Positions 48,656 through 58,750 of a stretch of 64,000 nucleotides of DNA are shown piece after piece. The notes below the pieces were generated by a model. It saw only the letters and a program-made list of their open reading frames with translations. It was not told the origin of the DNA and did not search any database. The stretch comes from Phallus indusiatus. Taxonomy: Eukaryota > Basidiomycota > Agaricomycetes > Phallales > Phallaceae. Where the stretch lies: the NCBI GenBank assembly GCA_027605045.1, contig JAQFWX010000085.1, forward strand, positions 1 through 64,000, written 5' to 3'. Numbering within the stretch: the stretch's first letter is position 1; each line of letters begins with the position of its first letter. A program made the position numbers and the translations under genes.

Positions 48656-49643
48656 TCAGCCTTCCTGTTTTCTGACTTTATGAGCTTTGTCCATGTGCGC
48701 CTTAGGGGAACATTATTACTACCGAATATCAATGAGATTGGGTCATACTTACTGTTAATGCTATTCGAGAGTCGAAGGAAATCTGAGTCGGACAATAGGG
48801 ACAGGTATAAGAAGACATCTGTTTGTTGCTTGCAGTTTGTTTTAGGGATTGTCTTAGGGAGGAATGATTAATGGAGGAATTCTGATGAATAGTGGAATGT
48901 TGGATGATAATGTAATTCCCCAAAGAACCTGATTGCGCGGCCGCCGGTACCAGCTCCTGTACCATCTACAGAGAGTTCAGCACGTAACTTCTTCTCAGCG
49001 AATATTATAACATACCTTCGATACCGTTTCTAAATCTACCTGAGCATCTATACAACAAAGGAATTTCTATTAAATCACCAGGAAGTGAAAAGACGCTTAG
49101 ACCGGCTGACCTTTCGGTACTGTTAATTGAGGATGCTCCGCTGGCAAGTCGTCTCGCGGTGGCGTGTTATCTGAAAAGCTAGACAATTCTGAGATTTTGA
49201 ATGACGTTTGCTCGACATGAAGTCGTTCGTCAATGATGGTCCGGACATGTTCTGACAATCTTTGAAGCTCTTCCGACTTAGACTTAATTCTCCTTGCTTG
49301 ATAAGGGGTTTTCAAGCTATAACCCTTCTCTTCTATCAGATGGAGGTCCATTTGAAGCCTATGAAGTAATCTATCAGCAACTTTTAGCTACAAATAAGAA
49401 AGAGTATTACTGATCCCGTTCACAACGTAGCAGCTGGAGAGCCTGAACGATTTCCTCTGAAGAATCATTCGTTTCAAGTGCTTCTCGCACTTCGTCTTTG
49501 TTGCACTCCACCAGAAGGTTCCGCGATTGCCCTAGGGCAGTGCGAGCTTGATCTAGTTGCGCCTTCCAGCTGAAACTGAAAAATAAACGGAATTTTTCCA
49601 AGCCGCGCTCAGATTCACTTTCATCGGATAGATCGTCAGCCAT
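48656..49643 (-). CDS. C2: paralogue of C1 with C2H2-like zinc finger
   Basis: The second copy of the unrecognised coiled-coil family. It starts MADDLSDESESERG, then KAQLDQARTALGQSRNLLVE, and ALETNDSSEEIVQALQ. After the conserved phase-2 intron comes LQMDLHLIEEKGYSLKTPYQ, then LSEHVRTIIDERLH. The cysteine pair is in YTCPYCPTQISFD. The last exon reads AHMDKAHKVRKQEG and ends at 48656. The joined finger is C-x2-C-x14-H-x4-H. The acceptor before the last exon is a less usual AAG. The third exon continues KISELSSFSDNTPPRDD, richer in acidic residues than in C1. Only a kinase remnant lies downstream. An open frame, conserved introns and intact ligands suggest it could still be expressed. Confidence 0.65.
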
Positions 49644-51686
49644 GTAGAGTAGAAAGAAAATGAGAGGGTCTGCAGCAACGAGGTGTAAGTAGTTTAATTA
49701 AAGACGCAGGACGACGAGGTTTTTTTAAAAGAGGTGTCTCCTTAACTAGAAACAGCTTCTCGATTGTTGGTTGTATAACGATAAAAGGACGCGGGGGATC
49801 GGAACTTCTATCGTTGTTGTATGGAAATAGATATCGTTATAGTAACGACGGTCCTCGGATACACCTTGTGAAAGTTACGATACAGGTAAATTTGAAAATT
49901 ATCTCATGTTGGAATGGCATCGCCAACTGTGAGATCCAAAAGGAGCATATAAAGGGACAGAACTCACATCATTGGCTCTTGAGCCTGTTTTATAAACCAA
50001 TGGTGAGAAGCGATACTTAAGATTTCGGAAACACACCTGTCAATCATTGTTAGTTATCACACAATTAGAGTTATTAATTGTCAGGAACTCAAAGCTATAG
50101 TGCCTTAGATGTAAAATACTACAATTAGTAGACGGCCCGGGGCCGACGATTAATTTCGAGAGTTGATGAATTCACCGATGATCATTGGATATCAATTAAG
50201 CAAGTGACTCGGAAGTGCGACAAGAATTCACGAACACTGGTTTAAGACATTTGGATTGGCGAACTGGCAATTCAGGTCCTGTCGTCGTGGAAAGAGTTTC
50301 AACATATATTACGTGGCTATTGGACCCGGTTCAAAAGGGGAACATATCCGCGCTGGAGTTCAATATCTTCGAAAGTGTCAAATACCTAAACCGAATCAGC
50401 TCAATGAACAATAGAATCATTCACAGAAACTTACTACGGTGACGGCGACACTCTGAGTTTGGGGGGCGGAGTCATGATTGGATCACTCAAAACCTGAAGT
50501 TGTCTCCTCATAGTTTGTATATACCCTTTGCTCAAAATGACAAGTATCCATGATATCCACTAAATCCACGAACTAATTTGTTCATCGCGAGCTCAATTAT
50601 AGATAGAGACTCATGCGACTTGTCCATGGCAAGGACCAAGATAGTTTCAGACTCCGCTTCGCGAATTTGGACGACAATTTCGTCTAGAACCTGCTTCACG
50701 TATTTTCGTCGCGATGATAATACTTATCGCGGTCATTGGAAAGCACGGATGAACATGAATACTTCAATATTTCCGAACCTGACACTGCTTGGGTTGCTTC
50801 TTACCCGACTGGTGCGCTATGCCAGGGGTGTGTATCTGGGGAAAACTGCGATTGTAGCGGTTGAAGTGCAGAAATTTATGGACAATAAACAACAAAGTTC
50901 AAACACACACAAGGATGTCTCAGTTTGTCTTGACGGAGGCAAGCAATTGATTGTTCAATTGTCTTATGACAAACACATGATTCAAATACTCACCATTTTG
51001 CCCAGATAGTAGTCCGGCGGTTGAAGACAACAGACGGTATTGTGCAAAAAACAGTCCCAATTTTGTGAGAGACGTACAGGATAAGGGTCAAAGGGCAAAT
51101 TCGTCTAAAAAGCTTCTGGTCCACAGTTCTTAATGTTGTTGCGGCCTAAGCTAGCCAACTTTGAATGGTTTCGGCTGCTTGGGTACCTTGGGTATGGCAA
51201 AATTTCAGCTCAACTAGACCTGATATAACTGCGACAAGAATTAATAAACCTAGTCAGCTTTTACGGTCGAGTTGTTAACCGTGACTCAATATAAGTAAGT
51301 GTATTAAAAAGCAATCCGAAGTTAGATGACAGCATTGAAAGAGATTCCACCTCAGAATTCGTGAATCTTTTTGCGATCTTATTCCAAGCTTTGCGGTTTA
51401 CCCGGTCGTCATGTCTTGAGCTCACCAGCGGAATCAGCATATCCTTGTTGACCGATTGAGCGAAGTCAAGTTTACTAGTGAAGAATATGTCAGTTACGCC
51501 GGTGTCACCCTTGTATAGAGTCCCTTCCTGCTCCCGAATTTTACACCACAAAACTAGTCCAGAAACGCCGCCCGAAGTCAAGGTTAAACGCTACATACTA
51601 TCACGAATAAAATACATAGTCATAACTGGTTATAATTATCCCAAACGGTTTTAGTTTTAGTTTTATGATCAATGACATATCTATAG
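49644..51686. repeat. Upstream block of C2 and flank before K2's 3' end
   Basis: The first kilobase repeats the C1 upstream block: AGTAACGAC near 49841, CTTGTGAAAGTTACGATAC near 49865, AAAGGGACAGAACTCAC near 49952, and TTCAGACTCCGCTTCGCG near 50646. Beyond about 50700 sequence is less similar. A minus-strand ORF at 51261-51581 has no motifs. A segment at 51238-51295 (AATAAACCTAGTCAGC, TTACGGTCGAGTTGTTAACC) has a diverged copy at 56192-56248. No convincing gene is seen. Confidence 0.6.
51238..51295. repeat. Short repeat copy downstream of K2 (partner at 56192)
   Basis: This 58-bp segment and 56192-56248 share AATAAACCT-GTCA, TTACGGTCG and TTGTTAACCGTGACT with scattered differences. It lies about 390 bp beyond K2's stop, whereas the partner lies directly beyond C4's end, so the pair marks corresponding module boundaries. 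Confidence 0.7.
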
Positions 51687-53143
51687 TCATTCACTCTTCG
51701 GAAGATCATAGGAAATCCGAGGAGCAGCTGTCTCAAAAGTCTTGTGAACATTAACTCGAGATAAACAAGTGGCAACGTACGCGAAGGAGGTAGAGCAGGT
51801 AAAGATCGAAGAATGTAACGAACGGTTCGAAACGCATGGATGAATTCCTTGATTAGGTAGACAGGTGGAAATCTGATATCTGATCTGGGAACGATTCGGG
51901 ACCGCAAGCGAAACCAGCTCAAGCGGACCATGATGTCGTTGAAACGTTTTACGACTTCGTCGATTTTAGGGCGCTTGGCAGGATCTTCTTGGGTCATGTC
52001 ATTAACTAGTGATCGCATAAAACCGAAATTAATATTAGGCTATTGCAGACTATTAGTCATTCAAATGAGGAAAAAAAAGCCTTGGAGCTTTACTTCGAGA
52101 AAATGCTTTTTGATCAAGTTCCCAAGATAATAAATATCGGTCGGAAAGGGATCGCATCGAACCCGGAATCCATCAACAAGAATCGCGTGTTCTGGTGCAG
52201 TCTTGTCGCCACCTTTGATAGGATACTCAAGATGGGGGCCATCATCCGTGTACCGAGATGATATACCGTAGTCAATGAAACAATAACGAGGCGGTCGTTC
52301 GGTTCGTGAATAGTGACGCGGTTTTCCATGGCCACCCTGTTTTTTGTCAATTTCAAGAAAATCAAATCCTTCGGGGTATAGTTTGGTCGACTCCATCATA
52401 ATGTTTTGATCACAACAGTCCCTGAAAGACTATAGGACATAAAACATAACAAGAAAAGGTGGGATTATTACCTGTGAACTATATTTCGATCATGCAGGAA
52501 TTTTAAACCCTACCAACCTATCATTTATCTTCAGCGACATGATGCGTAAGATATATTACTCACGGAGAAAATTTGCCGGAAGAAATCAACGGCTTCCCCA
52601 ATTGTTCTCATAGGAGGGTCGTTAAACGGGCGAAGTAAGGGCATGACTACGACATGGTGATTTTCATGATTAGGTACTTCGAGCACCTCGATGACGGAGA
52701 CACAATGATTGTCCGGCATGGATACCAATTCTTTTTGTGAGAGGTAATTGAGAATGGATACTTCTTGAGGACCATCATCTATCCAAATGGATTTTAGTAT
52801 TACTTGTGTGTTATCCGAAATACGCGTTGCGTCCAGAAGAGTAGCCGTCTAGTGGAAAGTAAGATGGTGTTTAAAAATGAATAGTCAGTGGTTTGGACCA
52901 TACATGCATTCGCCTGTAGTCCTCGCAATCCAACGGGTCTTTGTTCGTCCCTATCCAGGAAGGTTTCCAGTTTGGATCGTATCGAGGTCGTAGCCTGTAG
53001 CCATGCGAAAGCAACCAGGGCTGAAACTCCTTCCAGAATTGTTCTACTGGAACCAGTTCCCCTGAATAAACGTCGTATGTTAATCTTTCTCCATCTGCGT
53101 TCAGTTTTTCAAGATATTGCATGTATGTGAAGAGGGTCGTCAT
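51687..53143 (-). CDS. Divergent protein kinase K2 of the C-K array
   Basis: A close paralogue of K1 with the same exon layout. It starts MTTLFTYMQYLEKLNADGER, then QFWKEFQPWLLSHGYRLRPR. Its second exon carries the ATP-binding Lys as VILK, read from the plus-strand match at about 52790-52805. The catalytic loop is formed by HR plus DCDQNIMMES, again split by an intron. FIDYGISSRYTDD is the metal-Asp segment, with DYG for DFG. APEHAILVDGFRVRCDPFPT, DIYYLGNLIKKHFLE and DPAKRPKIDEVVKRF follow. The last exon reads PAPRISYDLPKSE, parallel to K1's. There is no glycine loop. Start to C3 stop is 336 bp. The frame is open and key residues are kept, so it looks functional. Confidence 0.82.
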
Positions 53144-53478
53144 TTGAAGCGATAGGTAACGCGAACTTGTTTCAAGTTTCGTGGTTATTCAGGTTATTTG
53201 CCATTCCCACGTCTGTCTCGGAAAACAAAAGAAACGCTGAGGTTCATTAGCGTGAGAGTCAAACGGAAACAAAGGCACGACACTAATGAATTAGTGGCCA
53301 ATCATTGATCGATTACAACCTCGAAACCTTATTTTGAGATGTCTACGTATATACAGCGGGTGAATAACATGGTGCACTAAAAGCCTTTTACACAAAACAT
53401 ACGGCATAGAATTAAATAATCATTAGGAATAACAATACAAGTTGATGATCTTAAACGCCAAATGTTCTCATTGTACTA

Positions 53479-54595
53479 TTACACACTTTCCAGTCTCAAG
53501 TCTTCAGTTGTCTTATTGTTTTTTGCTCCATGAACTTCGCCGAGGTGCACCTACGACGTGAAAAAAAATGTTATTCGCTGATAATATCAATCCTGGCGGT
53601 TAGACTCACTATCAGCTCTGGCTGAGAATTGAAGGAAAGAGTGGAACAATATGGACAGGCAAGGATTTGGATTAGGTTAATGGTGAGTGGAGCTAAAATT
53701 AAATTTTGGGCTATCTTCTCAGCTGCCAGAGGCGCTTCATGTACTACCTACGGAAAGTTCAGTAACACCGTCGAACCGATTGATCCCCTTGTAAACAAAA
53801 GATGTCATACCTCTGACACTGAATTTTCTCCGGCGGGGTGGGCTGCTTTCTCTTCAATAATTGTGAAATGAAGTTAGCCACAGACTTAAACCGAAAGGGC
53901 AGCGCGCGAAGAGGCTAACCTTTCGAATGCTGGACCGTTAACTGGTCATGTTTTGGATATTCCTGCAGCTCGCTCGCTGATATGGGTAGCTGTGATCCAT
54001 TGAGCTTTCTTTTCTCGGAGAGAAGTTCCTGAAATTTGACGTCAACAATCATATCCTGAACACCTTCTGAGAAAGCCTGGGAACTGAAGTAAACAGAATG
54101 AACAACCATACTACACTGTACTTGCTCTCACCATTGTTTTCCTATGAAGGTCTTCCGCTCTAGACCACAGTTTTCTTGCCTTGGGTAAGTTTTTGTAATA
54201 GTGCGCTTTCTTTTCCAGCAGAAAGTGATTATAGTCTTCTCGAAGTCTGCAGGACTCATCATGATCAGCAATGCTATTAGAGCTACAAGAAGGGAAGAGT
54301 AATACTTGGACCGCTCATATTTCAATTGATTGAGCTGAACTCTTAACTCTTGTTTACGTATTAGATGTTTGACTTCACCATGAGAGTCTTCGTCATCCGA
54401 ATAGTCGGCCTCGAGTGCTTTTACCATCGCGTTTCCGTCAACCTCTTCCAAGAGGTTCCGCGATTTTCCAAGAACAGCACATGTTTTGTCCAACAGTGGT
54501 TGCGTTCTAAAATTGTCGAAAGCGTATTTGATTAAGAAAACCAGTCCTTTTGAGCCGAGTTCAACGCCTTCCTCGATGAGTGTAGCAGTAGCCAT
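53479..54595 (-). CDS. C3: paralogue of C1 with C2H2-like zinc finger
   Basis: It starts MATATLIEEGVELGSKGLVF. The helix region reads RTQPLLDKTCAVLGKSRNLL, then ALEADYSDDEDS and LRVQLNQLKYERSK. After the conserved phase-2 intron comes LREDYNHFLLEKKAHYYKNL, then ARKLWSRAEDLHRKTM. The next exon is AFSEGVQDMIVDVKFQELL. The cysteine pair lies in LACPYCSTLSFNS. The last exon (from VHLGEVHGAKNNKTTED, ending LRLESV) supplies the histidines, giving C-x2-C-x13-H-x4-H. An apparent hydrophobic stretch in the raw frame near 54290 is intron readthrough, not a membrane helix. K2 follows 336 bp downstream. Function unknown. Confidence 0.68.
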
Positions 54596-56191
54596 GCGAG
54601 AGAAAATGAAAAAAATGGATGGAGAACGTTGCGGTCTGAAAGTAATGTATGATCAAATGGATGGAAATCTTCGAAAGTAAGGGTTTTTAACAAGTGTCTC
54701 TACCAGAGAGTATTCCCGAACTGGGAGAATTTGTCAATTGTTGATATACGATAATGATCCTGTGAATTGAGGTTTGATCTTTCCACGATACAAGATTTTG
54801 TGTTATTGTTCTACTGACTATAGTAACCACGACTACACCTTGTAGAATTGGCAAGACTCTATCTCACTTCGTGTGGCGGCGGGACTTTCATTTGGACTAG
54901 CCGATTAAAAGGAGTGCACAAAGGGATGAAATTCACCGGGGCATTTTCAGTATCGAATACGAAGTCGGATCCAATGAAAAGAAGTTACGCTTGAAGTTCT
55001 GAAAAACATCCGTTAATCATCATTCATTATATAGAACGTTTCTATCGGGAGAGAAACCGGGATCTAACCTTAACCTTAATATGTATAACACATTCAAGTT
55101 CGGTTTTCCTGAAGGGGGTTTTAGTATTGAGGGAATTCACCAGATGCCCAACCCGATTTGTGAGTTTTCTGAGTAATATATTTAGAGCCAGAGCTCGCGT
55201 CCTTAATAAAAAGATTTCTGAAACTGTAACAAAACTTACAGTCTAAAATCTATTCCGAAAAAGGCTTCAGCCCATAAAAAAGAATTGCACCACTTCCAGC
55301 ATCCCAGGTCTGTATTACAGTCCCTTCACGTCAGTTATGAACGCAAATAATCTTGATTTTTATCATGAAAGATAAATACGATCGCGTTGTATTTGTGGGA
55401 GTCTGCGTATGTGCGTTATAAGCAGACACGGATCGCAATTGGACACGGACGAAATCTGTAAACTATTTCAGACTCCGCCAGCCTGGATGCGAGTCGGGGC
55501 GACATCGGATTCGTGACATCCTCCAAACTTCTAATTTCTTTGCCATGTATTTATATTGAATCCCGCACAAGAATTTCTGGTAGACTCCAATAACGAGCTC
55601 TGTACATGAGACCCGCGTCGACTCATGTTCAATAAATACTTACCCCAAAACAGGTACCCCTACTTTTTAGCCGGGCTGAACTGTGTTCGGTTCAGCTCTA
55701 GGTCGGTTTCGGAGATTGGGTTAGTTGGGTGTTGATGTTGAGTTGGTTTTGTCCGGCATGTGGTCAATCTCGGGCACAGATCCCGAACTGAGACAAATGC
55801 TTTGGTTGGTTTTGAACGCAAACTGTCTCCGCATGCGTCTAAACGTTCGTTCCCACACATGATGCGCTAAGGCTTAATAAATACCTTGTCCGCCTTATGA
55901 CCACCACCAAAGGTGAACTGAAACTCGTGTTCTATGGAAAACTCCATTTCTTGCCTCGTCATGAGACCGTCGCTTGTTCTGGTTAGTGTTAAGCTAACCG
56001 TCTAATAACTCATACACGAATAGTATATGGAAAAATTCAACACCAGGGATGTAGATTATGCGGATATTGTTTCTACAAACATCCTTTGCTATCTCAGATT
56101 AAACTCTAGTCCTTTCTCAGTTCTCTCTCCCGATCGGCTTGGGACCTTCGCCTGTGTAGACCTGAAATCTCATATAAATAATGTCAAGAAT
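54596..56191. repeat. Upstream block of C3 and flank
   Basis: This repeats the landmarks of the C1 block at the same distances: TAGTAACCACGACTACACC near 54821 (227 bp upstream), CAAAGGGATGAAATTCAC near 54919, and TTTCAGACTCCGCC near 55466 (871 bp upstream, identical to C1). The rest to 56191 holds only motif-free short ORFs, such as 55660-55860 minus. Confidence 0.6.
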
Positions 56192-56248
56192 CAATAAACC
56201 TGGTCAACTCTTACGGTCGGATTGTTAACCGTGACTTGACTAATAGAG
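56192..56248. repeat. Short repeat copy beyond C4 (partner at 51238)
   Basis: A diverged copy of 51238-51295, sharing AATAAACCTGGTCAACTC and TTGTTAACCGTGACTTGACT. Its position 46 bp from the C4 end, instead of beyond a kinase, is consistent with loss of a kinase gene between them. Confidence 0.7.
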
Positions 56249-56293
56249 GTATTCAAAATTCCTGGACGAGACTGTGCAACTGCTAGGGCTATT

Positions 56294-57070
56294 TCACGCG
56301 TCGCCTTCAATTGAAAGTTCAACAACGGGCTGCGCCAGGGCTTTCCTTGAACAAACGGCATACCTTCGATATGGTCCGATCTTCATTGGAATGTGGTTTC
56401 TTGTCTTCTCCTAAATGCAAATATTATATTTGATTAAACAGAAATGATGAAAGCACTAGGTAACTAGCCTTTTTGTACGGATAACTGGTCCTGTCCTAAG
56501 TCCTTGCGGAATCCTAGTTTGTCCGCTGACGAAATGCTGGGGGTTCGTGCGTCACTGAAACGCCATTTCTCAAAGAAAGACCTTATGAGTGTATTGTTAA
56601 CCTTTTGAATATCTCGAATGCTTTTTGTAAAAGCCTAAGGTTGTGTAAATTTATTTGCATTACATTTGCAGAATATTGCAGAATCTGCTCTTACCACAGT
56701 CCGTTTGGGAGGGTTACCCGACTCGGGTCCAAGTTCCCTCGCCTCGCCAGCCGCTTTCAAGCGAAGCCATTTTTCTTGCCAAAAGCTGAGGTCTTTTCTG
56801 TAATGGAATTATTAGCGGTTATTTGACTACAGGAAAAAGAGAAGGGTACGAGATCTGTTCAGGTCTTTGTTGTTTCAGAACTTCAAGTGCCTTCGGCGCC
56901 GCCGTATCTAGAAGGCCTCGCCATTTTCCAACGGTCGCAGCGGTTATATCTGACAGAGGTTTCGTTCTGAGATTTGCCCAGGCGTGCTCAGGGAAGGAGA
57001 CAGGGAGCGTTGGTCCTTTTGCAGCAATTTCAGCCCTGTTCTCAACGGATTTAGATTTATCGGTAGCCAT
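56294..57070 (-). CDS. C4: diverged C-family copy without zinc finger, possibly a pseudogene
   Basis: It starts MATDKSKSVENRAEIAAKGP and keeps the helix region (NLRTKPLSDITAATVGKWRG, then ALEVLKQQRP). A second exon reads KDLSFWQEKWLRLKAAGEAR, and a third reads AFTKSIRDIQKVNN, aligning with VFSEGIRDII of C1 and AFSEGVQDMI of C3. A fourth ends DRTISK before a gtatg donor, where C2 has DLETVSK. The final exon appears to be only PVVELSIEGDA before a TGA at 56294. No CxxC or HxxxxH pair was found and no kinase lies below it. It may encode a shortened protein or be decayed. Exon joins are less certain than in C1-C3. Confidence 0.5.
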
Positions 57071-58000
57071 GTACGTTAGGAAGTTGAGAGTAAGATAAAA
57101 AGTGTAGTGGTGCCTCGCGCACTATAAAAGGTATTGACAGGCAGGTGTCTCTGAAACCAATATCGAGTCGGGAGTAGATTATCCATTGCTGATTGCTATG
57201 TGCACAGCTAGGAATTGTGAAAATAGAAAACTTGTTGTTTGAAACCGAAAGGAATCTAGATGTCAGAACTCTGTGATTGTCTACAGACAATATCATGTTA
57301 TTGTAGCCAGGACTACGAAGTGGAAAAAATAAAGTTACTGGTGAATTAGCGCCTTGTCTTAGCCTATAGCGTGATGGGAGGATACTGAAAGGGACGGAAT
57401 TCCCAGGAGTAGTCTTATCCGGACCCAATAAAAACAAGTGGCACTCAAGGTTTGAAAAACACCTGTCAGTCATCTGTAGTTTAACATCTCAATAATTGGA
57501 TTAAGTCTAACCTGTGCGTATTAAAGGAACCCATGATCATGGGTTCCTCAATGTTATCCCAACGGTCATTGGAGTGTTAAAAGCTTATATATGGCGAAAC
57601 TACAGATTTCTTTTTTACATTCTGTAAAGTTGAAGCTGTGCTGATAAAACGAAATCAAAGTTTCAAAATGGTGAGTTCAATTGTTCTGAGGTCAATAGAA
57701 CTTTTAAAACTTTGGAATTATGAGCTCGAATTGATAAATAATCCTAAACTTACAAAAAACGTAGTTGACGACTCGGAGAACGTCTCGTGTGGCTTATTCG
57801 AGAAAGACCGTATAGTAAGTATCACCTGGGCTTGCATGCGTTCGAAGCTGTACTAACACACTCAATATCAGTTAATTCATGAAACTTGAATTAGTATTCG
57901 ATATCAAAACATTGTGCCGTGAACAAATGATATACGCGAGAATTTGAAGCTGTAAATTATTTCGGGCTCCGCTACAAAAGATCAAAGTTCTCCGAAAGCC
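57071..58000. repeat. Upstream block of C4
   Basis: The most diverged copy of the shared block. AAAGGGACGGAATTCCC is near 57386 (about 316 bp upstream) and TTTCGGGCTCCGCT near 57959 (about 888 bp upstream). It contains a 24-bp perfect palindrome at 57525-57548. A plus-strand ORF at 57668-57855 (start MVSSIVLRSIELLKLWNYEL) has no recognised relatives. Confidence 0.55.
57525..57548. repeat. Perfect 24-bp palindrome
   Basis: The sequence reads AGGAACCCATGA followed by its exact reverse complement, with no loop bases. It lies 455 bp upstream of C4. It could be a binding site for a dimeric regulator or a cruciform-forming element; no equivalent palindrome was seen before C1-C3. Confidence 0.85.
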
Positions 58001-58682
58001 CGAGCCGATTTCTTCAGGAAACATCGCCTAACCACCGCCGGACGCCATGTCAACATTCAACTTTCATAGAGAAGACTCTGTACTCTCAAAGGGAGAAAAT
58101 TATGCTCCAACGAGACACTTTTATTCAACCAGCCTCAATTTGCGCCTAATCGTTTTCTAGAGAGATATGGGGCGTAATTGGTTATTTTCGTTTAGAGGCT
58201 AGGCTAAGGAAAGTGCTTTGACGCAGGGTAACATTACGAACTCATCGCTGTATGTTCTTGTACAATCAATCAATGATTTAACTGATACCTGATACCCGAT
58301 TGCGAGATTTGAACTTGCGTCATGTTATACGCTGCGACCTCAATTTTTAAATTTTGAGCATCATAGCCACTCAAACTTTAGCCGACTGGTATTTCTCTTT
58401 CTCCCTCGAAAGAAACCGTTGATTACAAGGTCGAATGTGAGAGTTCCAATACTATAATTAATCATGACGTCTTCCATCCTCCATCTCTAAGCAATGTCAA
58501 TTCAGAAGCATACGATTACCAATAACAATCGATTCTAGAGGCTGTCGTAACTATTCTATGATGGTTTGCATGACCAAGGCTCGCCAGAAAATTATCATGA
58601 CGTTATCTCGAACCAATAGGGAGAGAAATCCCCATGCAGCACGAATGTTTCCTTAATAATGCTAGTTCATTCATCCTGTCGG
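58001..58682. other. Intergenic region with a tRNA-like stretch
   Basis: This lies between the C4 upstream block and the aldo/keto reductase promoter. Apart from the tRNA-like segment at 58291-58392, no gene or repeat is recognised. Confidence 0.5.
58291..58392 (-). tRNA. Possible degenerate tRNA or tRNA-derived element (low confidence)
   Basis: On the minus strand GTTCAAATC (58306-58314) matches the B-box/T-loop consensus, and TGGCTATGATG is one base off the A-box. ATACC at one end pairs with GGTAT at the other as an acceptor-like stem, and a GCGT/ACGC hairpin resembles a long variable arm. The T-stem has an A-C mismatch, and no proper seven-base anticodon loop can be drawn. It may be a decayed Leu/Ser-type tRNA or chance similarity. 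Confidence 0.22.
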
Positions 58683-58683
58683 G

Positions 58684-58690
58684 TATATAA
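58684..58690 (+). promoter_or_regulatory. TATA box of the aldo/keto reductase gene
   Basis: TATATAA lies 61 bp upstream of the start codon at 58751, a usual distance for a fungal core promoter, and suggests inducible, strongly regulated expression. Confidence 0.65.
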
Positions 58691-58750
58691 TGTGGTCTCA
58701 AGAACTGGGTGTTAGCTCAGCAAAAACCTTTCAGCTTGAATTACAACATC

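Noticed and set aside
51261..51581. 106-residue minus-strand ORF between C2's flank and K2
   Set aside because: No motif seen and it overlaps the 51238-51295 repeat; considered a possible fourth gene type of the array, but no counterpart was found in other modules.
54240..54330. Apparent membrane helix in C3 (hydrophobic run after KYYSS)
   Set aside because: It lies in an intron at the position conserved in C1 and C2; the spliced frame continues LREDYNHFLLEKK.
55860..55960. Possible kinase start below C4, suggested by a GAGTTTCAG match to the KEFQ codons of K1/K2
   Set aside because: Flanking codons do not align with the conserved N-terminal segment, so the match is probably chance.
57638..57856. 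72-residue plus-strand ORF upstream of C4
   Set aside because: It begins with a non-ATG codon in the longest form, has no recognised relative and sits in a block conserved as non-coding in other modules.
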